A stretch of DNA of 36,888 nt, from NCBI GenBank assembly GCA_949541125.1, contig CATISV010000044.1, forward strand, positions 1-36,888, given 5' to 3'. Source of the DNA: Flavobacterium sp. SCGC AAA160-P02 (lineage in GTDB: Bacteria > Bacteroidota > Bacteroidia > Flavobacteriales > Flavobacteriaceae). Within the stretch, counting starts at the first letter, position 1. Each line of letters opens with the position of its first letter. Position numbers and translations under genes: made by a program. The notes under the pieces are model-generated. The model saw nothing but the letters and a program-made list of their open reading frames with translations. It had not been told where the DNA came from and did not search any database. This document shows, piece by piece, positions 31,162 to 36,888 of this stretch.

Positions 31162-31914
31162 ATGAAAAAATTACTACTAATTCTTTTAATTCCATTTTTT
31201 GCCATTTCTCAAACTAATCCCAATAGAGAATATTGGCAGACAAATAAATGGACTGCCAAAAAAGGAATGAATGCTGAATTTGAAACAGCTGTCGCAAAAA
31301 AAACAAACAAATATAACAACACAAAAGAAACATCAATTTTTACGTATCAAATTAATACCGGCCCTGATCAGGGGAAGTACATGAGAGTTTTAGGGAATAG
31401 AAATGCTGCTTCATTTGATGAAGATAATGCTTCTGAAATGGCATTCTGGATGAAAAATGTGATGCCTTATGTAGATAGTAATGATGGAAATATTAGATGG
31501 TGGAGACTTAAAGGTGCTGGACTAAACTGGGATAATGATGTTCCTCCTGCAAGGTTTCTTAAAATGACTACTTATAATATCAAAAGAGGTAATATGTCTG
31601 ATTTCTTTAGGTTTTGGAACAATAATATAAAGCTTCAAAAAGAACTTGGATACTCAGGAATAATAGGTGTTTTTATGCTAGAAAGCGGAGGACAAGGATA
31701 CCAAATTTTAGAGGTAGAACCTTACAATAGTCATGCTGAAGGGATGGGTAAATTTAAAGATCCTGATGTTAATTATGTTCAGGAGTATAATAAAATGTTT
31801 GGTTGGAGAAGCCATCGAAATGATCAAAAAGCATTCAATGACTCAATTGAACAATGGGGAATTTCTATAGAAACTGCTGAGTTGAAACCAAAAATGTCTT
31901 CAAATTTGAAATAA
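31162..31914 (+). CDS. Exported protein, probably a tandem dimeric alpha/beta-barrel
   Basis: 250 residues. Signal peptide at about 1-17 (ending AISQ). I do not recognise a named family. The mature part seems to hold two similar halves: WQTNKWTAKKGMNAEFETAVAKKTNKYN ... FTYQINTGPDQGKYMRV, and FLKMTTYNIKRGNMSDFFRFWNNNIKLQKE ... GVFMLESGGQGYQILEVE. Each has a strand, a K-G-M/N start of a helix, a helix and a strand, like the NIPSNAP/ABM type of ferredoxin-like fold. Tryptophans are frequent (FWMKN, RWWRLKG, LNWDND, FGWRSH). It is monocistronic: own promoter and own terminator. Confidence 0.6.
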   Translation: MKKLLLILLIPFFAISQTNPNREYWQTNKWTAKKGMNAEFETAVAKKTNKYNNTKETSIFTYQINTGPDQGKYMRVLGNRNAASFDEDNASEMAFWMKNVMPYVDSNDGNIRWWRLKGAGLNWDNDVPPARFLKMTTYNIKRGNMSDFFRFWNNNIKLQKELGYSGIIGVFMLESGGQGYQILEVEPYNSHAEGMGKFKDPDVNYVQEYNKMFGWRSHRNDQKAFNDSIEQWGISIETAELKPKMSSNLK

Positions 31915-31934
31915 TTTCAAAATCACAATTCTTT

Positions 31935-31968
31935 AAAAAAGTTGATTATATTATTAATCAACTTTTTT
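31935..31968 (+). terminator. Terminator after the exported barrel protein
   Basis: A perfect stem GTTGATTA/TAATCAAC (31941-31948 and 31955-31962), extended by A and T runs on both sides, with a 6-nt loop. Confidence 0.85.
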
Positions 31969-32067
31969 TATTTCTAACAAGATACTTTTACAAATAGATT
32001 TTAATCGAAAAAAACACAAATTACTATAATAAATTTGCACGAAGCATTAAATTTAAATCGTCTTTTA

Positions 32068-32075
32068 TATCTTTG
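32068..32075 (+). promoter_or_regulatory. -7 element of the HupE/UreJ-like gene
   Basis: TATCTTTG matches TAnnTTTG, 20 nt before the ATG. A second match, TAAATTTG, lies at 32030-32037. Confidence 0.5.
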
Positions 32076-32095
32076 AAAAAGATAAAAAATTTACG

Positions 32096-32677
32096 ATGGA
32101 TGAGTTCATTTTATATTCTACATTAGGTTTTAAACATGTTCTTGATTTAACAGCTTATGATCATCTTTTATTTCTGATTGTACTCGTTGTAATTTTTAAT
32201 TTTTATCAATGGAAAAAAGTATTATGGCTAATTACTTTTTTTACTATTGGACATTCTATCTCTTTAGGGTTGGCTGCTTATGGTGTTGTCAATATTCGAT
32301 TAGACATTGTAGAGTTTTTAATTCCAATAACAATACTTATTACTGGAATTTTTAATCTAATCAATTCAAATAAGTCCCCAGAAGGTAAAGATAAAATTAC
32401 GTTGTTTTTTGCTTTATTTTTTGGTCTAATTCATGGTCTTGGTTTTTCAAATTATTTTCGATCAATGATTGGAAAAGAAGAAGATAAGTTTTTTCCTTTG
32501 GTTGAGTTTGCTCTTGGAATAGAGGCTGCGCAAATAATTATCGTCTTTTGTATATTAACAATTGGTATGCTTCTACAAAGTTTATTGAAGGTTTCAAGAA
32601 AAGATTGGATATTAGTCACTTCGGCCATTGTTATTTGGGAAGTAATTCCAATGATATATAATAGAATATTTTGGTAA
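32096..32677 (+). CDS. HupE/UreJ-family membrane protein
   Basis: 193 residues with about six hydrophobic helices. The first loop has GFKHVLDLTAYDHLLFL, the fourth region FFGLIHGLGFSNYF, and the fifth LGIEAAQIIIVF; the conserved histidines in these three blocks (H14, H22, H113 region) are typical of the HupE/UreJ-2 group. Relatives of HupE and UreJ are linked to nickel or cobalt uptake, but many Bacteroidota members stand alone with unknown substrate, as here: no hydrogenase, urease or cobalamin gene is adjacent. The protein is in the inner membrane. Confidence 0.82.
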   Translation: MDEFILYSTLGFKHVLDLTAYDHLLFLIVLVVIFNFYQWKKVLWLITFFTIGHSISLGLAAYGVVNIRLDIVEFLIPITILITGIFNLINSNKSPEGKDKITLFFALFFGLIHGLGFSNYFRSMIGKEEDKFFPLVEFALGIEAAQIIIVFCILTIGMLLQSLLKVSRKDWILVTSAIVIWEVIPMIYNRIFW

Positions 32678-32716
32678 ATAATTAACGGTGTTATTTTTTA
32701 AAGCTCATTACTTTTA

Positions 32717-33148
32717 ATGCTCATGAATTCTAAACAACACAGATATGATGTCGCCTATCTTAAAATGGCCCTGGAATGGGCAAAGCTATCTCATTGTAAA
32801 CGGAAGCAGGTAGGAGCTTTAATCGTTAAAGACCGCATGATTATTTCTGACGGTTTTAATGGAACTCCCTCTGGATTCGATAACTGTTGTGAAGATGATG
32901 ATGGGCTTACTAAATGGGAAGTTTTACATGCAGAGGCAAACGCTATTTTAAAAGTAGCATCATCTACTCAATCTACTGCTGGAGCAACCCTTTACATTAC
33001 CTTATCGCCCTGCCAACAATGTAGCAAACTAATTCATCAATCAGGAATTAAACGGGTTGTATATTCTAAAGCCTATAAAGACATATCTGGCATCCATTTT
33101 TTAGAAAAAGCAGGTGTTGAAACTCAATATTTACCGATTAATGAATAA
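32717..33148 (+). CDS. dCMP deaminase family protein
   Basis: 143 residues from the ATG at 32717 (a second ATG at 32723 is equally possible). The zinc site and proton shuttle are HAE at 71-73 and PCQQC with C99 and C102. The N-terminal CKRKQVGALIVKDRMIISDGFNGTPSG is typical of dCMP deaminase (ComEB-like), which feeds dUMP to thymidylate synthesis. The stop codon overlaps the start of the S41 protease gene (ATGAATAA), so the two are translationally coupled. A related tRNA or riboflavin deaminase is less likely because of the NGTPSGFDNC loop. Confidence 0.9.
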   Translation: MLMNSKQHRYDVAYLKMALEWAKLSHCKRKQVGALIVKDRMIISDGFNGTPSGFDNCCEDDDGLTKWEVLHAEANAILKVASSTQSTAGATLYITLSPCQQCSKLIHQSGIKRVVYSKAYKDISGIHFLEKAGVETQYLPINE

Positions 33149-34712
33149 AAATAATTTTCCTATTTATTTATCTCTCGCGACTATCTTTGGAATCTTTATT
33201 GGTTTCTTTATGAATGAAGGAGGTCAAGGATTTTCTCTAAAATCTAATACCAAAAACGAGGCAAAAATCAGACGTCTAATGGAGTATATTGATCAAAATT
33301 ATGTGGACACTATCAACACAAATAGTCTGTTAGATGGAGCCATCACGCAAGTGATTAGAAAGTTAGACCCTCATTCTGCCTATATCCCTAAGGAGGAATT
33401 ACAAGAGGCACAAGACAGAATGCAGGGGAAATTTGTTGGTGTTGGAATTCAATTTAGAATGATTAATGACTCTGTAACTGTGATTGAGCCCATAAAAGGA
33501 GGGCCTAGTATTCGTGCTGGTCTTAAAGCTGGTGATAGAATCATTATCGCTAATAAAGACACTTTATCAGGCAAAAATTTAATCTCAAAGGAGGTTCCTA
33601 AATATCTTAAAGGAGGAATAGATACACAGGTGAAATTACAAGTATACAGAAAGTCAAATGATTCTTTATTTAATATAAATATTGTTCGTGGTGATGTTGC
33701 TATTAAAAGTGTAGAACTTTCCTATATGCTAAACAATCATATTGGATATATAAAATTAGATCGATTTGCTAGAAATACCTTTAGGGAATTTAAATCCGCA
33801 CTTGCAAAACTTATTGATCAAGGAATGGAAAATCTTATCCTTGATTTAAGGGGAAATGGTGGTGGTTTTATTGATATAGCAGTGAGTATTGTGGATGAGT
33901 TTTTAGAAGAGGATGCATTGATTGTGTTTACAAAAAATAATAAGGGGAAACTTGAAGAATATTTTGCAACAGAAGATGGTGATTTTAAAAAAGGAAAATT
34001 ATATCTTTTAATTGATGAAAACTCTGCATCTGCATCAGAAATTGTAGCAGGAGCTCTTCAGGATAATGATAAAGGAACCATCATTGGTAGACGTTCTTTT
34101 GGAAAAGGATTGGTTCAAATGGAAATGGGTTTAGGAGATGGTTCTGCGGTACGTTTAACAACTGCAAGGTATTATACTCCAACAGGAAGATCCATTCAAA
34201 AACCTTACACAATGAATGGTGATTTAAATTACTTTAAAGACTATCAAAAGAGAATTCGACGTGGCGAATTAATGTACAAAGACAGCATTCAAGTTTCAGA
34301 TTCTCTTCGTTATATAACACCAAAAGGAAAGATCGTTTATGGTGGTGGTGGAATTATTCCAGATGTATTTGTTGCTATAGATACTTCCGCATATCTTAGT
34401 AATTTTTACTACAGATCTATCAATAACTTTTCTTTTGATTATGTAGACAAAAATAGAGTAGAAATAACAAAAAAATGGACCTTAGATTCCTTTATTAACA
34501 AGTTTGATAAAAACAACTCGGTGTTTCAGCAATATCTTTCTAAAATAGGAGAAACAGGGATTCCTCCTGATTCCATTAAAGAAAAATTACGCACATATCT
34601 TAAGGCTAGTATCGCTAGTGAGATTTTTGGCCTTGAGGGGTTCTATCGAATTATTCATAAGGATGATAAAATGATCCAGAAAGTTTTAGAGTTGGATTCT
34701 AGCAAAGAATAG
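33141..34712 (+). CDS. S41-family C-terminal processing peptidase
   Basis: 523 residues from the ATG at 33141, chosen because it gives a membrane-anchor N-terminus (IYLSLATIFGIFIGFF). Residues about 93-180 form the PDZ domain (GKFVGVGIQFRM ... GGPSIRAGLKAGDRI). The protease core carries LDLRGNGGGF and the Ser-Lys dyad S297 (SASASE) and K322 (SFGKG), 25 residues apart as in plant CtpA. It cuts substrates at the C-terminus in the periplasm, in roles such as lipoprotein or cell-wall-enzyme processing; the substrate here is unknown. The C-terminal 100 residues are helical. The lpxH-like gene starts 16 nt after the stop. Confidence 0.93.
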   Translation: MNKNNFPIYLSLATIFGIFIGFFMNEGGQGFSLKSNTKNEAKIRRLMEYIDQNYVDTINTNSLLDGAITQVIRKLDPHSAYIPKEELQEAQDRMQGKFVGVGIQFRMINDSVTVIEPIKGGPSIRAGLKAGDRIIIANKDTLSGKNLISKEVPKYLKGGIDTQVKLQVYRKSNDSLFNINIVRGDVAIKSVELSYMLNNHIGYIKLDRFARNTFREFKSALAKLIDQGMENLILDLRGNGGGFIDIAVSIVDEFLEEDALIVFTKNNKGKLEEYFATEDGDFKKGKLYLLIDENSASASEIVAGALQDNDKGTIIGRRSFGKGLVQMEMGLGDGSAVRLTTARYYTPTGRSIQKPYTMNGDLNYFKDYQKRIRRGELMYKDSIQVSDSLRYITPKGKIVYGGGGIIPDVFVAIDTSAYLSNFYYRSINNFSFDYVDKNRVEITKKWTLDSFINKFDKNNSVFQQYLSKIGETGIPPDSIKEKLRTYLKASIASEIFGLEGFYRIIHKDDKMIQKVLELDSSKE

Positions 34713-34728
34713 TGTTACTTTGTAATTC

Positions 34729-35493
34729 ATGACTACGATTACAACATCTGAAAATAAGAAAATATACTTCGCTTCCGATCAACATTTTGGCGCTCCCAAT
34801 TCTAAAGAAAGTTTACCTCGTGAGAAAAAATTTGTTGCATGGTTAGATACTGTAAAAGAAGATGCAGAGGTGATTTTTTTATTAGGAGATTTATTTGATT
34901 TTTGGTTTGAGTATAAAAAAGTTGTCCCTAAAGGGTTTGTAAGAGTGTTAGGAAAACTTGCAGAGCTTAAAGATATAGGAATTAGAATTTATTTCTTTGT
35001 AGGCAACCATGATTTATGGATGCGTGACTATTTCCAACAAGAATTGAATATTCCTGTTTATTATGAGTCTCAAGAATTTGAAATTAATGACAAATTATTT
35101 TTGATTGGACATGGAGATGGCTTAGGCCCTGAGGACATTGGTTATAAAAGAATGAAAAAAGCATTTAGATTCCCTTTTTTTATATGGCTTTTTAGATGGC
35201 TACACCCAGATGTCGGAGTTCAATTAGGCCAATATTTATCTGTAAAAAATAAATTGAATTCTGGTGGTAAAGATGCAAATTTTCTTGGTGAAGAAAAAGA
35301 GTGGTTGGTGCAATATTGTAAAAGAAAGCTAGAAAAGAAACACTACGATTATTTTGTATTTGGACATAGACATCTTCCTTTAGAAATTGAATTAAATGCC
35401 AAAAGTACTTATGTCAATCTCGGAGATTGGATACAGTACTTTACCTATGGTGAATTTATGAAAACCTTTAAATTAAAGGAGTTTTTAAAATAA
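34729..35493 (+). CDS. lpxH: UDP-2,3-diacylglucosamine diphosphatase (LpxH-like phosphohydrolase)
   Basis: 254 residues, a calcineurin-type metallophosphoesterase. Metal ligands are D17 and H19 (SDQHFG), D54 (GDLFDFW), N93-H94 (GNHDLW), H128 (GHGD), and H213 and H215 (GHRHLP). YFASDQHFG and GDLFDFWFEY fit LpxH, which forms lipid X in lipid A synthesis. The insertion with arginines (KRMKKAFRFPFFIWLFRWLHP) suits membrane-lipid binding. It is the last gene of the dCMP deaminase-S41-LpxH group and overlaps the opposing aminotransferase gene by 9 bp. Confidence 0.88.
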   Translation: MTTITTSENKKIYFASDQHFGAPNSKESLPREKKFVAWLDTVKEDAEVIFLLGDLFDFWFEYKKVVPKGFVRVLGKLAELKDIGIRIYFFVGNHDLWMRDYFQQELNIPVYYESQEFEINDKLFLIGHGDGLGPEDIGYKRMKKAFRFPFFIWLFRWLHPDVGVQLGQYLSVKNKLNSGGKDANFLGEEKEWLVQYCKRKLEKKHYDYFVFGHRHLPLEIELNAKSTYVNLGDWIQYFTYGEFMKTFKLKEFLK

Positions 35494-36753
35494 TTCTTGT
35501 GCGAATTTAATTAACTGCTTAACCCCACTAAAAACTCTAGGGCAGTTTTCCTTAATAAAAGCCTTATCTATGATGGTTTCTTTTTTAATTTTATTCATCA
35601 ACTTTTCTCCATCAAAATCTACAAAAGCTAGGCGGAAAAATAATTCGGAATCCTGAAATCCAAAGTCCGTACCTGGCAATAAAGCAACATCATAATTTTC
35701 CAATAAATAATGAGCTAATTCAGTACTGGTTTTGATATTCAAGGAATTGATTGCTGTTTTAAATCTATCAAAGCCAATCATCATATAAAATGCTCCTTGG
35801 GCCTTCGTACATTGAATTTTATTTTTTGAAAGTTCTTGAAAAATAAAGGATGAAACTCCACATAAAATCTTTGAAGATATTTTTACATACTCTTGTAACT
35901 CCTGAGAATATTCATAGGCTTTTATCGCGGCAAACTGAACAGGTGACGATACACAGCTAAATGTTTCGCTAAACAAAGAGCAATAAGCAACAGACAATGA
36001 TGCTAACTCATTTGGCAAAGACATAAACCCTAAGCGATAGCCTCCCGCAGAAAATACTTTACTCAAACCTCCAAAAACAATGGTACCCTCAGGATAATAC
36101 TTAGAAATACTTGGAGAAAAATCATCGTTAAAATGGATTTGAGAATAAATTTCATCAGAGAGTACTATCACCTCATGTTTTTTACAAACTTTTGCAAGAG
36201 ACTTATATTCATTCTCAGAATAAACGGCTCCTGTTGGGTTATTTGGAGAATTGAGTATCAAAATATGCTCCTGCTGATTAGTTTGTTTTAAGTAATCTTC
36301 TAAAACCTGAGGTGTTAATTTAAAGTGATTTTCTAGTTTCGTCTCAAGGATAGTATAACTCCCACCTTTAGATTTTATTTGTGGAATATAGCTCACCCAG
36401 CTTCCTTTTGGGATTAAAAACTCTCCTTCAAAAATTAAAATAGACTGGTATAAGAGCTCTTTACTTCCAGGACCAATAAATAATTGATCTGGATCTCTTT
36501 CTATCCCTTGATTTTTAAGAAGGAATTTTGACACCTGTTCTCGTAAGGACTCTAAACCTTTAACAGGTAAATAATGATTATTTGTAGAATTATTCTTTAA
36601 TTCTTCAACGATAGATTGATGAATAGGAAAAGGGGATTGACCAAATCCAAAATGAATTATTTCTCTTTGTTCTTTGCGTAACTCTTTTACTTTTTCGTTA
36701 ATTAAAAGAGTTGCGGAGGGCTTAAGTTCTAAAATATTTTGATTTAATAACAT
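35485..36753 (-). CDS. PLP-dependent class I/II aminotransferase
   Basis: 422 residues of aspartate-aminotransferase fold type I. PLP and substrate residues: N172 in SPNNPTG, D200 and Y203 in LSDEIYSQ, the Schiff-base lysine K232 in GGLSKVFSAGGYRLG, with R240 just after. HFGFGQSPFPIHQSIVEEL near the N-terminus and the final FFRLAFVDFDGE (substrate carboxylate arginine) are also typical. Substrate specificity cannot be set; the tail of about 40 residues after this motif is longer than in many relatives. A hairpin terminator lies only about 10 nt upstream of its start, leaving no room for a normal promoter. Confidence 0.88.
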   Translation of the reverse strand: MLLNQNILELKPSATLLINEKVKELRKEQREIIHFGFGQSPFPIHQSIVEELKNNSTNNHYLPVKGLESLREQVSKFLLKNQGIERDPDQLFIGPGSKELLYQSILIFEGEFLIPKGSWVSYIPQIKSKGGSYTILETKLENHFKLTPQVLEDYLKQTNQQEHILILNSPNNPTGAVYSENEYKSLAKVCKKHEVIVLSDEIYSQIHFNDDFSPSISKYYPEGTIVFGGLSKVFSAGGYRLGFMSLPNELASLSVAYCSLFSETFSCVSSPVQFAAIKAYEYSQELQEYVKISSKILCGVSSFIFQELSKNKIQCTKAQGAFYMMIGFDRFKTAINSLNIKTSTELAHYLLENYDVALLPGTDFGFQDSELFFRLAFVDFDGEKLMNKIKKETIIDKAFIKENCPRVFSGVKQLIKFAQELF

Positions 36754-36761
36754 ATTAAAAA

Positions 36762-36793
36762 TAAAAAAAAGAGACCTTTCAGGTCTCTTTTTT
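36762..36793. terminator. Bidirectional terminator hairpin
   Basis: GAGACCT-TTC-AGGTCTC (36771-36787) is flanked by an A run on the left and a T run on the right, so it looks like a terminator on both strands. On the minus strand it lies between the partial gene and the aminotransferase gene. Confidence 0.85.
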
Positions 36794-36815
36794 AAGATTA
36801 TATAAGACCATTAAT

Positions 36816-36888
36816 TTATGAAGGGTCCTGAGTATAAAATGTATAGGAAACATTTCCGTCTACATCGGTACTCTTTGTAAACCATAAT
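36816..36888 (-). CDS. Partial gene, C-terminal 23 residues only
   Basis: The minus strand is open from the window edge to a stop codon at 36818-36816 and reads LWFTKSTDVDGNVSYTFYTQ followed by DPS. The composition is protein-like, and a good terminator follows. It is too short to name. Confidence 0.6.
   Translation of the reverse strand, partial: LWFTKSTDVDGNVSYTFYTQDPS

Noticed and set aside
26197..32000. Genomic island integrated at tRNA-Leu
   Set aside because: The region is gene-sparse and accessory-like, but I found no integrase and no second copy of the tRNA 3' end that would serve as an att site.

Overview
The window reads as a core chromosomal segment of a low-GC marine-type Flavobacteriia (Bacteroidota). 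Signs of this are the flavobacterial -7 promoter element TAnnTTTG before many genes, A-rich leaders without Shine-Dalgarno sites, a TonB-dependent receptor with a carboxypeptidase-like N-terminal domain, FISUMP-domain surface proteins, and Bacteroidota-type gene orders (prs-rplY-pth; DUF3108-M23 peptidase-pgi).

Layout. 1-0.9 kb: the end of trmB and an alkyltransferase-like protein. 1-3.8 kb: an iron-sulfur and electron-transfer cluster (Mrp carrier, NifU C-terminal domain protein, ferredoxin-NADP reductase, 2Fe-2S ferredoxin). 4.1-7.5 kb: an aromatic amino acid catabolic operon (homogentisate dioxygenase, 4-hydroxyphenylpyruvate dioxygenase, tryptophan 2,3-dioxygenase) closed by a clear terminator. 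7.5-14.2 kb: DUF3108 protein, M23 lipoprotein, glucose-6-phosphate isomerase and a TonB-dependent receptor. 14.3-19 kb: acyltransferase, omega-amidase-like hydrolase, AddB-like nuclease and a DUF2892 membrane protein. 19-21.8 kb: tRNA-Ala joined to a universal stress protein gene, divergent from a MATE-queD pair. 22.2-26.1 kb: an exported purple-acid-phosphatase-like enzyme facing pth-rplY-prs. 26.2 kb: tRNA-Leu. 26.3-32 kb: a gene-sparse accessory stretch with two FISUMP-domain proteins, an esterase-like lipoprotein, about 1 kb with no clear gene, and two exported proteins of apparent dimeric alpha/beta-barrel type. 32-36.9 kb: HupE/UreJ-like membrane protein, dCMP deaminase-S41 protease-LpxH-type phosphohydrolase, a PLP aminotransferase and the 3' end of another gene.

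How it works together. The ferredoxin cluster could supply electrons and clusters to redox enzymes. The dioxygenases feed tyrosine and tryptophan carbon into central metabolism; the later steps (maleylacetoacetate isomerase, fumarylacetoacetase, kynureninase) are not in the window. The rest is mostly housekeeping, envelope and translation.

No CRISPR array, transposase, integrase, phage module or recognisable defence system is present. The signals I consider most worth a second look are the FISUMP gene pair with a perfect 36-bp 3' repeat, the mirrored divergent promoter between the stress-protein and MATE genes, a 31-nt near-palindrome at the phosphatase promoter, an isomerase whose usual catalytic glutamate is serine, and a promoter followed by a triple 9-bp repeat with no gene behind it. 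I do not see a convincing new multi-gene system.
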